A stretch of 64,000 bases of DNA, from assembly GCA_934622035.1 (NCBI GenBank), contig CAKTVG010000001.1:148454-212453 (forward strand), in the 5' to 3' direction. Numbering within the stretch: the first letter of the stretch is position 1; each line of letters starts with the position of its first letter. This DNA comes from an uncultured Oscillospiraceae bacterium (GTDB lineage Bacteria; Bacillota; Clostridia; Oscillospirales; Oscillospiraceae). The notes beneath the pieces were generated by a model. The model saw nothing but the letters and a program-made list of their open reading frames with translations, was not told where the DNA came from and ran no database searches. Both the position numbers and the translations under genes were made by a program. Below, piece after piece: positions 7,674 to 16,103 of the stretch.

Positions 7674-9728
7674 ATGAAAAGAGATTTGAATGCGATCCTC
7701 AAGGCAAAGGAGGCCGAGACTGCAAAGAATGCCAACAAGGACGAGGAAATGCACCTTGACGACGCACAGCGAGTGAAGATTATCTCCCCCGGCCGTCTGG
7801 TTGCCAAGCGCTTTGTCCGCAACCGTCTGGCCATTGTCGGCTCCTGCATCCTGATCTTTATGTTTGCGTTTTCCTTCCTGTTCCCGCTGTTCTATGGCTG
7901 GGGCCAGACGGAGACAGACTATAAGTATGAGGCCATTACCAAGAATTATGCCCTTGCCAGAGAGAATAAAGATTATCAGAACTACAGCATCAACGGCGGC
8001 ACCGCGCTCACCAGCGTCGCCAACCGCATGAATTCCTATATCTCCGCAATGGAGGCCAATGGCGTTACTCACCAGGTTGTCAGCGACACCGAGGGCGCAA
8101 ACAGCTTCTATTCCGTGGATCAGATTGCACAGAATGTGTATACTCTCAGCTCCTATGATTCCCAGAAGGTCTGCACCTTCGGCGAGTATACCTACCTGAT
8201 CGGCCAGTATTCCATGCTCGGTAAGAGCATGACCTATGAGGGCGAGGCCCTCGGCGCGGCCTTTGAGAGTGCGGTTGCTGCCGCAAAGGATGGCGAAAGC
8301 TTCACCTATGGCGGTGCGACCTATCAGAAGGTCAAGGGCACTGCTCCGAAAACCTCTGACATCTACGTGGAGCGCAACGGCTTTACCTATGAGGGCGCCG
8401 CGCTGGACGAGGGCTTTGAGGCCGCTGCAAACGCAGCCTCCGCTGCCGGTCAGAGCGAATTCACCTATAACGATGTGCATTACGGCATCATCAGCGATGG
8501 TCTGGGCACCAACATCGTCGGCTCCCTGACGAATGAGACTCCGGTCATCGTTTCGACAAAGTATTACTATGTCATGCAGGAATCCGGCAGCACCGTCTCC
8601 GACGAGTTCCGCGCGAATTCCTTGCTTGCGCTCGCGAGCGGCGAGGACTTCCAGGCCGACGGCACGACCTACCAGATTGGCGAGGAGGACGGCAATCCCG
8701 CCTTCTATCTCTCCGACGGTACGCTTTATGCCGAGCTGAGCACCTTCGTCATCCGCCGCTACGACGGCACGGACACGATGAACTATGATCTGAAGGCCGC
8801 CCTTCTGAACGCCATCTATGAGATGGAGGAACGCGGTGAGCAGACCTCCAGCTTCACCTATGACCTGCCGAAGCAGTCCGAGGCAGACGGCTCCTATGAG
8901 CTGGATGAAAACGGCAACTACATTTACGAGCCTGCGACGATGAACATCAGCCGCTCGAATGTGCAGGAATACGTCGTGACTGCCAGCCTGACCAGCTACC
9001 TGATCAACAACAACTCCGCGCCCAGCGCGAAGCATCCCTTCGGCACCGACGGCGACGGCTATGACGTCCTGGCCCGTATGATGTACGGCGGCCGTATCTC
9101 CCTGATGGTCGGCTTTGTCGTCGTCATCCTTGAGACGCTCCTCGGCGTTATCATGGGCGGCATCGCCGGCTACTTCGGCGGCGCGGTCGATAACATCATC
9201 ATGCGTCTGGTCGATATCTTCTACTGCCTGCCCTCTATGCCGATCCTGATCATCCTCGGCGCCATGATGGACGCGCAGCGCTTCAGCACCTACGGACGTC
9301 TGTTCGTCATGATGGCCTCCCTGGGCATCATGGGCTGGGCTGGTATCGCCCGTCTGGTCCGCGGCCAGATCCTCTCCCTGCGCGAGCAGGAATTCATGGT
9401 TGCAACGGAGGCCACCGGCGTCCGCGTCAGCCGCCGTATCTTCCGCCACCTTGTTCCGAATGTTATGCCGCAGCTGATTGTCACGGCGACCTCCGGTCTC
9501 GGCGGCATCATCCTGACGGAGTCCACGCTGTCCTTCCTCGGCCTCGGCGTCAAGCACCCCCTGGCCACCTGGGGCACGATGATCAACTCCGTTTCCAGCC
9601 AGGCAGCGCTGGAGCACTACTACTATATTTGGATCCCGGTTGGCCTGCTGATCTGCCTGACCGTTATCGCCTTCAACTTCGTCGGCGACGGCCTGCGTGA
9701 CGCGTTCGACCCGCGCTCTAAGGAATAA
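7674..9728 (+). CDS. Peptide ABC transporter permease, OppC type, with large extracytoplasmic insertion
   Basis: Second transmembrane subunit of the importer. Residues 1-50 are cytoplasmic, with the family OppC_N helix at about 51-75. The conserved block HPFGTDGDGYDVLARMMYGG appears only near residue 455-472 and is followed by a normal five-helix permease domain with an EAA loop (EFMVATEATGVRVSRRIF) and an ending DGLRDAFDPRSKE. Ordinary OppC proteins are about 300 residues with 40-60 residues between helix 1 and the GTD block; here about 380 residues lie there. They contain repeated units with the pattern TYEGxAL-x-FExA...FTY and then a Tyr, at about 190-220 and 238-268. Start at 7674 has AAGGAGG seven bases ahead. 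No frame break is seen, so the insertion is part of the protein. Confidence 0.9.
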   Translation: MKRDLNAILKAKEAETAKNANKDEEMHLDDAQRVKIISPGRLVAKRFVRNRLAIVGSCILIFMFAFSFLFPLFYGWGQTETDYKYEAITKNYALARENKDYQNYSINGGTALTSVANRMNSYISAMEANGVTHQVVSDTEGANSFYSVDQIAQNVYTLSSYDSQKVCTFGEYTYLIGQYSMLGKSMTYEGEALGAAFESAVAAAKDGESFTYGGATYQKVKGTAPKTSDIYVERNGFTYEGAALDEGFEAAANAASAAGQSEFTYNDVHYGIISDGLGTNIVGSLTNETPVIVSTKYYYVMQESGSTVSDEFRANSLLALASGEDFQADGTTYQIGEEDGNPAFYLSDGTLYAELSTFVIRRYDGTDTMNYDLKAALLNAIYEMEERGEQTSSFTYDLPKQSEADGSYELDENGNYIYEPATMNISRSNVQEYVVTASLTSYLINNNSAPSAKHPFGTDGDGYDVLARMMYGGRISLMVGFVVVILETLLGVIMGGIAGYFGGAVDNIIMRLVDIFYCLPSMPILIILGAMMDAQRFSTYGRLFVMMASLGIMGWAGIARLVRGQILSLREQEFMVATEATGVRVSRRIFRHLVPNVMPQLIVTATSGLGGIILTESTLSFLGLGVKHPLATWGTMINSVSSQAALEHYYYIWIPVGLLICLTVIAFNFVGDGLRDAFDPRSKE

Positions 9729-9740
9729 GGAGGGAAAGCC

Positions 9741-10952
9741 ATGGCTACGAATACGAACGGCAAGGGTTCCTCCTATATCAGTGCGAAGGAATCCCGCAAG
9801 ATTACCCGCATGAATCGCAAGATTACCCGCCGCCTGGAAAAGAAGCATGCGGCGCTCGGCAAGAATCCTGCGAATTACACCACCAAGATGAAGAATCCGA
9901 ACAACGTTGTCGAATTTGACAACGTCTGCACCTACTTCTTCTCCGATATCGGCACGGTCAAGGCCGTGGACGGTGTCAGCTTTGAGATCCCCAAGTGCTC
10001 CACGGTCGGCGTCGTCGGAGAGTCCGGCTGCGGCAAATCCGTGACGAGCCTGTCTCTGATGCAGCTTGTGCAGCGGCCGAAGGGCCAGACGGTTGCTGGT
10101 GAAATCCGCTTCCGCACCAGCCCCGAGGGAGATGCGCTGAATATCGTCAACGCGCCGGATTCCGTTATGCAGGACGTCCGCGGCAACCGCGTTTCCATGA
10201 TCTTCCAGGAGCCGATGACTTCTCTGAACCCCGTGTTCCGCATCGGCGAGCAGGTCGATGAGGTCATCCGCTTGCACAACAAGGACATGAGCGATGAGGA
10301 TATCAAGAAGCGCACGCTGGAGATGATCGAGCTGGTCGGCATCGCCGATGCAGAGAGCATCTACAAGCGCTATCCGCATGAGCTCTCCGGCGGCATGCGC
10401 CAGAGAATCATGATCGCCATCGCGCTGGCCTGCAACCCCGAGCTGATCATCGCCGACGAGCCCACGACTGCACTGGACGTTACGATTCAGGCGCAGATCC
10501 TGGACCTGCTGCGCGGCCTGAAGGAAAAGATCAATTCTTCCATCATGCTCATTACGCATGACCTCGGCGTCGTTGCCAGCATGGCCGACTATGTCGTCGT
10601 TATGTACTCCGGCCGCGTGGTCGAGAAGGGCACCGCGGAGGATATTTTCCATCATCCTGCGCATCCTTATACCATCGGCCTGATGAAGTCCAAGCCTGTG
10701 GTCGGCAGAAAGGTCGAGTCGCTCTATAACATCCCCGGCAGCGTTCCGAACCCCGTCGATATGCCGAACTACTGCTACTTCCGCGATCGCTGCGAAATGC
10801 GCGGCGAGTGCAAGGGCCGCTGCGACGGCGTGTATCCTCCCGAGATTCGCATTTCCGACACGCATATCGTCTCCTGCTACCGCTTCTTCGAAACCGGTGA
10901 GGTGCTCGATTACCCGAAGGCTTTGAATGAGGAGGAACTGTTCCATGAGTAA
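9741..10952 (+). CDS. Peptide ABC transporter ATPase, OppD/DppD type
   Basis: First of two nucleotide-binding subunits powering the importer. Walker A is GESGCGKS (about 94-101), signature LSGGMRQR, Walker B LIIADEPTTALD, with the switch His in ITHDLG. The C-terminal oligopeptide-type extension carries four Cys (YCYFRDRCEMRGECKGRC). An N-terminal tail of about 50 residues rich in Lys and Arg precedes the ATPase core and is longer than usual. Start ATG at 9741 follows AAGGAGGGAAAGCC. It overlaps the next ATPase gene by 8 bases, which fits coupled translation of a heterodimeric motor. Confidence 0.94.
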   Translation: MATNTNGKGSSYISAKESRKITRMNRKITRRLEKKHAALGKNPANYTTKMKNPNNVVEFDNVCTYFFSDIGTVKAVDGVSFEIPKCSTVGVVGESGCGKSVTSLSLMQLVQRPKGQTVAGEIRFRTSPEGDALNIVNAPDSVMQDVRGNRVSMIFQEPMTSLNPVFRIGEQVDEVIRLHNKDMSDEDIKKRTLEMIELVGIADAESIYKRYPHELSGGMRQRIMIAIALACNPELIIADEPTTALDVTIQAQILDLLRGLKEKINSSIMLITHDLGVVASMADYVVVMYSGRVVEKGTAEDIFHHPAHPYTIGLMKSKPVVGRKVESLYNIPGSVPNPVDMPNYCYFRDRCEMRGECKGRCDGVYPPEIRISDTHIVSCYRFFETGEVLDYPKALNEEELFHE

Positions 10953-12030
10953 TACTGCAATCCATGACGAATACTCTGCGAAGCTCTTTGAGGGCGCAGA
11001 GAAGGACCAGGAGAATCTGCTGGTCGTTAAGGACCTGTATAAGTATTTCCCCATCAAGTCCTCCTTCTTCCGCAAGACCATCGGCTATGTAAAGGCCGTT
11101 GACGGCATCTCCTTTAAGATCAAGCGCGGCACCACGATGGGCCTGGTCGGCGAGTCCGGCTGCGGCAAGTCCACGGTCGGCCGTACCATCCTGCGTTTGC
11201 AGGAGAAGACCTCCGGCGAGGTGTTCTTCAACGGTGTGGACATCTTCAAGCTCTCCAAGGACGAGCTGCGCGAGATGCGCCCGCACATCCAGATCATCTT
11301 CCAGGATCCGTACTCCAGCCTGTCTCCGCGTATGCCAATCGGTGAAATCATCGCCGAGGGCGTCCGTGAGCACAACCTGGTTCCGAAGGACGAGGTCGAT
11401 GCCTATGTCGCGAGAATCATGCGCGCCTGCGGTCTGCACGAGTATTATCGTGACCGCTATCCTCACGAGTTTTCCGGCGGCCAGCGCCAGAGAATCTGCA
11501 TCGCGCGTGCGCTTGCACTGAATCCGGATTTCATCCTCTGCGACGAGCCTGTCTCCGCACTGGACGTTTCCATTCAGGCGCAGGTCATCAACCTGCTGCG
11601 CGATTTGCAGAAGGAATTCAACCTGACCTACCTCTTCATCTCGCATGACCTCTCCGTCGTCGAGCACATCTCCGACACCGTCGGCGTGATGTACCTCGGC
11701 AACCTCGTGGAGTACTCCTCCACCGAGAAGGTCTTTGCCCATCCGCTGCATCCCTACACCGAGGCGCTGTTCTCCGCGATCCCGGTGCCGGATCCGGATT
11801 ACAAGATGAACCGCATCATCCTCGAGGGCAGCATTCCGTCCCCGAGCAATCCTCCCGCCGGCTGCAAGTTCCACACGCGGTGCAGCAAATGCATGGAAGT
11901 CTGCAAGCACTGCACGCCGGACTTCATGGAAATCGAGCCGGATCACTTCTGCGCCTGCCACCTCTACAATACGCCGGAGCGTCAGGCAGAGCTGGAAGAA
12001 GAAATGAAGAAAGAAAAGGACAAGAAATAA
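10945..12030 (+). CDS. Peptide ABC transporter ATPase, OppF/DppF type
   Basis: Second nucleotide-binding subunit. Walker A GESGCGKS, Q-loop IIFQDPYSSLSPRM (typical OppF), signature FSGGQRQR, Walker B FILCDEPVSALD, and a Cys-containing C-terminal oligopeptide domain (CKFHTRCSKCMEVCKHC). The chosen ATG at 10945 has GGAGG at 10931-10935 inside the end of the upstream ATPase gene; an in-frame ATG at 10927 lies before that site and is rejected. 361 residues. The strongly charged tail (EEEMKKEKDKK) is not part of the fold. Confidence 0.93.
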   Translation: MSNTAIHDEYSAKLFEGAEKDQENLLVVKDLYKYFPIKSSFFRKTIGYVKAVDGISFKIKRGTTMGLVGESGCGKSTVGRTILRLQEKTSGEVFFNGVDIFKLSKDELREMRPHIQIIFQDPYSSLSPRMPIGEIIAEGVREHNLVPKDEVDAYVARIMRACGLHEYYRDRYPHEFSGGQRQRICIARALALNPDFILCDEPVSALDVSIQAQVINLLRDLQKEFNLTYLFISHDLSVVEHISDTVGVMYLGNLVEYSSTEKVFAHPLHPYTEALFSAIPVPDPDYKMNRIILEGSIPSPSNPPAGCKFHTRCSKCMEVCKHCTPDFMEIEPDHFCACHLYNTPERQAELEEEMKKEKDKK

Positions 12031-12062
12031 ATCTGCCACCCTTGATTTGTTAGGAGGTCGAA

Positions 12063-12320
12063 ATGGCAAAGCGGAAATACGATGACGACGACGGCCGCGT
12101 GATCGCACCCATGGATGTTGAGGGCATGCCTGGGTATGACCGGCGCGTCCGCAGGTCGAAATCCTCCGGCGGCAAGCAGCAGGAACCGGTAAAGCTTTCG
12201 TTTGGCGAAACGCTCGCCATGCTTGGCGGCGTGTTGAAAGCGGTACTGTTGGTTGGCGGCATTTTCCTGGCTGGCTTTGCTCTTGTGATTTTGTTCTTCC
12301 AATTTGTCCTTTTCCGGTAA
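12063..12320 (+). CDS. Small single-pass membrane protein at the end of the transporter operon
   Basis: An 85-residue protein with a hydrophilic, Asp/Arg/Lys-rich N-terminal part (about 1-48) and one C-terminal membrane span (about 52-83, ending FQFVLFR). A clear TAGGAGGTCGAA site precedes the ATG. It follows the OppF gene by 32 bases in the same direction, so it is probably the last gene of the operon. I do not recognise the family; a small accessory subunit of the importer is possible but unproven. Confidence 0.75.
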   Translation: MAKRKYDDDDGRVIAPMDVEGMPGYDRRVRRSKSSGGKQQEPVKLSFGETLAMLGGVLKAVLLVGGIFLAGFALVILFFQFVLFR

Positions 12321-12344
12321 TCGCAGTAATCAGGCTGCAAGACA

Positions 12345-12421
12345 ACGGCATTCGGAGGCAACTCCGAATGCCGTTCAGCTTGTTTAGACAAGCTGAACGG
12401 CAAGCCTGCCTTTGCAGGCTT
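12345..12421 (+). terminator. Array of three adjacent hairpins
   Basis: Hairpin 1 is ACGGCATTCGGAG/CTCCGAATGCCGT (12345-12374, GCAA loop), hairpin 2 is GCCGTTCAGCTTGT/ACAAGCTGAACGGC (12370-12401), hairpin 3 is AAGCCTGC/GCAGGCTT (12402-12421). Hairpins 1 and 2 share the bases 12370-12374, so their full stems exclude each other. No T-tract follows; probably an operon-end stabiliser or factor-dependent terminator. Confidence 0.65.
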
Positions 12422-12544
12422 AGTCGCTGCGGCGGGTGATTGAACCTGAAAGACAACCCTGACGGTTTTCTTTCATACTATCTTTCCCTCCGAAATATGC
12501 TTTTCAATACCGTTAAAACCGCAATTTGCCGATATCGGGGCGTC

Positions 12545-12573
12545 TTGACACATTTTTCGCTTTGCGTTATAAT
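12545..12573 (+). promoter_or_regulatory. Consensus sigma-A promoter
   Basis: TTGACA (12545-12550) and TATAAT (12568-12573) with a 17-base spacer, 45 bases before the ATG at 12619. Confidence 0.9.
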
Positions 12574-12618
12574 GATAGCAGACTTGCCGCGCGGCGGCAT
12601 GAGAGAGAGGAAAAGCCT

Positions 12619-14064
12619 ATGCCACAACCTGTGAGATACTACGCAGGCCGTAAGAATGCGCTCACCTGGATTTCTGCATTCTTCGCGGCTGCATCGATCG
12701 TTCTGCAAATTCTTGCGCTCTGCTTCGGTGAGGCGGAGATCATCACCACCGTAAACATCTGGTTCCAGAAGGTTCTGCCGATGGCGGTCTGCCTGCTGTT
12801 TGCCTTGCAGGTCCTGCTCTGCGGAGAGAAGAGCCTTTACCGCACGACAACGCCGGTTTTCTGGGCCTGCGTCTACTTCGGCCAGGTCGCGCTGGATCTG
12901 CACCTGCGCGGCGGCAATGCACTCTTCGGTTATATGCGCTATGTCGTCGTATGCTGGATCCTGTACTTCGCTTTCTATGTCCTTTACCGCCTGTTCATGA
13001 CGGGACGGCTGGAAAAGGTTGGCATTCTGACCTTGGTGACGCTTCTGCCGCTGGGCGCGCTGACCTATGACTTCATTTATGAATGCCGCAGCATCTCGCT
13101 CTGGTATCTGTTTGGAAAGCTTTCCAATATCGCAATGGTCAGCGCCTTCTTCCTGCTGACGCTGGCAATGCGCCGCTTCAACGACGGAAAGTACCACAAG
13201 ACCTGGGGCGACCGCTCCGACGGCCGCCGCCTGCGCACGATCAACGGCATGTCCGTCGTTGCCAATTACATCATGCCCAATCGAAACGGCGCGTCCAATT
13301 CCATCCGCGACACCGTTGAGATCACGAACATCGAGCGCTACATCCACAAAAAGCGCAGCGAGGGCATGGAAAACTTCGGCATTACCCATGTCTTCCTTGC
13401 GGCCTATGTGCGCTGCATCGCAAAATACCCCGGCTGCAACCGCTTCCTGTCCGGCCAGCGCGTCTATCAGCGCGACGACGACATCCAGTTCACCATGGCT
13501 ATCAAGAAGGAAATGAGCACGGAAGCCTCCGACACCATGATCAAGCTCCACCTGACGCAGACCGATACCTCCAAGGAGGTCTATGAGAAGTTCAACAAGA
13601 TTTACGAGGAGGTTAAGAACACCCCGCTCGACAGCAGCTTTGATAACGTCGCTGCCATGCTTGCGAGCCTGCCCGGCCTGCTTTTGAAATTTGTCGTCTG
13701 GGTTCTGAAGGTCATGGACTACTTCGGCAAAATCCCCAAGTTCCTGCTTGAGGTCAGCCCCTTCCATGCCTCCGTCATCTTCACCTCCATGGGCTCGCTC
13801 GGCATCCCGCCGATCATCCACCATCTGTATGACTTTGGCAACCTGCCTGTCTTCGTCGCCTTCGGCCGCAAGTACCGCAAGGTCGAGCTGGACCTGACCG
13901 GCAAGCCCGTCACCCGCCGCTATGTGGATTATATCCTGAACTGCGACGAGCGCACCGTGGACGGCTTCTACTACGCCACCGTCATGAAGTATTTCAATAA
14001 GATCCTGCGGACGCCGGAAATTCTCGACCAGGCGCCTGAAGAGATCAAGTGGGACATCCTGTAA
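12619..14064 (+). CDS. Membrane protein with C-terminal E2-like (2-oxoacid dehydrogenase acyltransferase) domain
   Basis: A 481-residue protein. The N-terminal third (about 20-185) is hydrophobic with about five membrane segments; a charged link (DGKYHKTWGDRSDGRRLRT) leads to a cytoplasmic domain resembling the CoA-dependent acyltransferase fold of E2 subunits: THVFLAAYVRCIAKYPGCNRF, SVIFTSMGSLGIPPIIHHLYDFGN and a terminal CDERTVDG near residue 441-448. In true E2 enzymes that last motif reads DHRxxDG, with the His catalytic; here the His position is Glu, so classical acyl transfer is doubtful. No lipoyl domain or E1/E3 genes are nearby. Start 12619 has AGAGAGG eight bases ahead; an upstream in-frame ATG lies before the promoter. 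I recall similar uncharacterised proteins in Clostridia; function unknown. Confidence 0.8.
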   Translation: MPQPVRYYAGRKNALTWISAFFAAASIVLQILALCFGEAEIITTVNIWFQKVLPMAVCLLFALQVLLCGEKSLYRTTTPVFWACVYFGQVALDLHLRGGNALFGYMRYVVVCWILYFAFYVLYRLFMTGRLEKVGILTLVTLLPLGALTYDFIYECRSISLWYLFGKLSNIAMVSAFFLLTLAMRRFNDGKYHKTWGDRSDGRRLRTINGMSVVANYIMPNRNGASNSIRDTVEITNIERYIHKKRSEGMENFGITHVFLAAYVRCIAKYPGCNRFLSGQRVYQRDDDIQFTMAIKKEMSTEASDTMIKLHLTQTDTSKEVYEKFNKIYEEVKNTPLDSSFDNVAAMLASLPGLLLKFVVWVLKVMDYFGKIPKFLLEVSPFHASVIFTSMGSLGIPPIIHHLYDFGNLPVFVAFGRKYRKVELDLTGKPVTRRYVDYILNCDERTVDGFYYATVMKYFNKILRTPEILDQAPEEIKWDIL

Positions 14065-14067
14065 TGT

Positions 14068-14099
14068 AAAAGCCGGGGAGTAACCTCCCCGGCTTTTTT
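14068..14099 (+). terminator. Rho-independent terminator
   Basis: AAAAGCCGGGGAG pairs with CTCCCCGGCTTTT around TAAC and runs into T6. Ends the acyltransferase-like gene. Confidence 0.95.
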
Positions 14100-14145
14100 G
14101 CATAGACGCGGCCTCGGGCGCATAAGCTTGACCGAGGTGAGGAAT

Positions 14146-14931
14146 ATGCGAGCATTTTTACGGCGGAATCTGCCGCTGCTGATCGTTCTGGGCGTGCTGT
14201 GCTCTCTCGTGGCGATTGCCAGCGCAAAGCAGCAGGCTGCGCTGCCGGCCGGCTCCTGGGGTCTGAGCTTCCAGACGGAGGGGCAGCCGCCCGTAGGCAA
14301 CACATCTAATGACCGCCTGAGGCAGTACGACGCGGCCTATCTGGGCGACACATCGCAGAAGGTGATCTATCTGACCTTCGACTCGGGCTATGAAAACGGC
14401 TGCACGGCGCAGATTCTTGACACGCTGAAAAAGCATGGAGTCTCCGCGGCCTTCTTCCTGGTAGGAAACTACATCGAGCAGAATCCGGAGCTGGTGCGGC
14501 GCATGGTTGCGGAGGGACACATCGTCGGCAACCACACCTATCACCACTGGGACATGTCCAAAATCGGCGACGCAGCGCGCTTCCGCGAGGAGCTGGAATC
14601 GCTGGAGGCACTGTACGAAAAGACGACGGGGGAGAAGATGAAGAAATTCTACCGCCCGCCGCAGGGAATCTACTCCGAGGAAAACCTGAAAATGGCGCAG
14701 GAGATGGGCTACCACACCGTGTTCTGGAGCCTTGCCTATGTGGATTGGCTCAACGACAAGCAGCCGACCTCGGAGCAGGCCTTTTCCAAGCTCATCCCGC
14801 GCATCCACAGCGGCGCGGTCGTGCTGCTGCACAGCACCTCGAAGACAAACGCCGCCATTCTGGATGATCTCCTGACCCGTTGGGAGGAGATGGGCTACCG
14901 CTTCGATACCGTGGAGAATCTTTTTTCCTGA
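14146..14931 (+). CDS. pdaA: PdaA-type polysaccharide deacetylase (spore cortex muramic-delta-lactam synthesis)
   Basis: Removes the N-acetyl group from muramic acid in spore peptidoglycan so that the delta-lactam can form, outside the membrane. A signal anchor (about 6-26) precedes the NodB domain. The motifs TFDSGYENGCT, HIVGNHTYHH, FYRPPQGIYSEE, VFWSLAYVDW and LLHS are all those of the PdaA subgroup rather than of chitin-type deacetylases; the first motif has the PdaA-like single Asp followed by S instead of TFDDG. Start ATG at 14146 follows AGGTGAGGAAT. 261 residues, the usual size. It supports a sporulating host. Confidence 0.88.
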   Translation: MRAFLRRNLPLLIVLGVLCSLVAIASAKQQAALPAGSWGLSFQTEGQPPVGNTSNDRLRQYDAAYLGDTSQKVIYLTFDSGYENGCTAQILDTLKKHGVSAAFFLVGNYIEQNPELVRRMVAEGHIVGNHTYHHWDMSKIGDAARFREELESLEALYEKTTGEKMKKFYRPPQGIYSEENLKMAQEMGYHTVFWSLAYVDWLNDKQPTSEQAFSKLIPRIHSGAVVLLHSTSKTNAAILDDLLTRWEEMGYRFDTVENLFS

Positions 14932-15007
14932 GCCGTCACCAAATCCGGCCCCCGTCATAACATGGAATGAGCGAAGTGCTCATAACATCAACGGGAGGTT
15001 CCTGAGT

Positions 15008-15160
15008 ATGAATTGTAATAACGGTTTTGGCGGCTGCTGGTGGATCATCATCCTGATTCTCCTGTTCTCCTGCTGTGGCTGCAACGGCGGCGCACTGACC
15101 AACGGCAACGGCTGCGGCTGTGGCTGCGACAACAATAACAGCTGCGGCTGCGGCTGCTGA
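15008..15160 (+). CDS. 50-residue Cys/Gly/Asn-rich small membrane protein
   Basis: The product begins MNCNNGFGGC, has one hydrophobic stretch (WWIIILILLF, residues 11-20), then a tail built of Cys-Gly pairs (SCCGC, GCGCGC, SCGCGC); 12 of 50 residues are Cys. GGGAGG lies upstream at 14993-14998 and a strong terminator follows directly, so it is a real small gene. Similar proteins in Clostridia are often auto-named as high-cysteine chorion-like proteins, a name without functional meaning. The short hydrophobic-plus-Gly layout also recalls small spore-coat or YjcZ-type proteins. The pdaA neighbour makes a spore role plausible, but that is inference. Confidence 0.75.
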   Translation: MNCNNGFGGCWWIIILILLFSCCGCNGGALTNGNGCGCGCDNNNSCGCGC

Positions 15161-15167
15161 ACATCCG

Positions 15168-15195
15168 GCGGAGGGGAAATTCCCCTCCGCTTTTT
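15168..15195 (+). terminator. Rho-independent terminator
   Basis: GCGGAGGGGA pairs with TCCCCTCCGC (three-base loop) followed by T5. It abuts the -35 of the next promoter. Confidence 0.95.
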
Positions 15196-15199
15196 GCAC

Positions 15200-15228
15200 T
15201 TGACAGGAGCCTCCGCCTGCGATAGGAT
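15200..15228 (+). promoter_or_regulatory. Promoter of the small gene at 15248
   Basis: TTGACA (15200-15205), 17-base spacer, TAGGAT (15223-15228), 20 bases before the start codon, so the leader is very short. Confidence 0.7.
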
Positions 15229-15247
15229 AAACGGGGAGGGATGCGCA

Positions 15248-15475
15248 ATGGATTATGAGAGCTACAGGAAGGCGTTGCGGCCCGCGCTGGAGCGCTTCTG
15301 CGAGGTCTACCCGACGCAGGCGCAGCTCGACGGCCTGCTCGGCGGGCTGGAAAAGAAAAACCTGACTCCGGAGGCATACTTCGAGGCGGAGGCCTATGCT
15401 CTGAAGGCGGCCCTCGGCTGCGTGGAGGCACAGATCCGCCAGGCGCAGGAGGAAGCAGTGCAAAAGCTGGAATAA
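15248..15475 (+). CDS. Small soluble helical protein, function unknown
   Basis: A 75-residue, mostly charged and helical protein (MDYESYRKALRPALERF...) with no Cys motif and no membrane span. GGGAGGG lies seven bases before the ATG at 15248. A longer in-frame reading from 15194 starts inside the terminator and promoter and is rejected. It has its own promoter. I do not recognise a family. Confidence 0.65.
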   Translation: MDYESYRKALRPALERFCEVYPTQAQLDGLLGGLEKKNLTPEAYFEAEAYALKAALGCVEAQIRQAQEEAVQKLE

Positions 15476-15557
15476 TGGGTTTGCTTGCTGCGCTGCGCCG
15501 CCGGACAAGCGTGCGGCATGCCGGGATCCGGGAAAATAACAATCAGGAGGCAGATCA

Positions 15558-16040
15558 ATGCTGAAAAGCATAGCTTATATAGATGACGACACGACGAGCC
15601 GGTTGATGTCTGTGTATTCGGAGTCGATGGAGGATTTGAAAAGCAACTTTGACGGTGAAGCAGAAATGCGGGCAGCATATGCGGCTTTTTTGCGGGACTT
15701 TATTGCGAATCCGAGGCAGTTGATTCTCGCAGAGGCGTCCGGAGACGAATGGGTGAGTGCGCTGCGTGCCATCGAAACGGCGCAGGGACATTGGTTCCTT
15801 GAGGCCGTGGAGACAAAGCCGGAGGAACGCGGCAAAGGATACGGCAAGGCGCTGCTGCGCCATACGCTTGCGCATTTGAGTACGATCGGAATGCAGGAAG
15901 TAACCTGCACGATTTCAAAGAAGAATGTCAAATCGCAGGCGCTGCATGGCAAATGCGGCTTTGCACCGACAGAGGAACGGCCCGTGAATTGCTGGGGAGA
16001 GCTGGAGGAGGGAACGGTCCTGTACCGCTTCGTAAAATAA
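15558..16040 (+). CDS. GNAT-family N-acetyltransferase
   Basis: A 160-residue GNAT-fold enzyme that would move an acetyl group from acetyl-CoA to an unknown amine. The acetyl-CoA pyrophosphate loop is seen as EERGKGYGKALL (R/Q-x-x-G-x-G/A type, about residues 93-104), followed by the helix and the beta-5 to alpha-4 segment KKNVKSQALHGKCGFAPTEE. Start ATG at 15558 has AGGAGG upstream. It is converging with the minus-strand membrane gene at 16075 across a shared terminator. Substrate not predictable. Confidence 0.85.
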   Translation: MLKSIAYIDDDTTSRLMSVYSESMEDLKSNFDGEAEMRAAYAAFLRDFIANPRQLILAEASGDEWVSALRAIETAQGHWFLEAVETKPEERGKGYGKALLRHTLAHLSTIGMQEVTCTISKKNVKSQALHGKCGFAPTEERPVNCWGELEEGTVLYRFVK

Positions 16041-16062
16041 CTGCTTTCCTTGGTCAGCAATA

Positions 16063-16103
16063 AAAACATCCTGCTCAGAGAGCTTCTCTGGGCAGGACGT
16101 TTT
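16063..16103. terminator. Bidirectional terminator
   Basis: AAAACATCCTGCTCAGAGA pairs (one G-T and one A-G position) with CTCTGGGCAGGACGTTTT around a short loop, with A-run on one side and T-run on the other. It serves the GNAT gene (+) and the membrane gene ending at 16075 (-). Confidence 0.85.
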
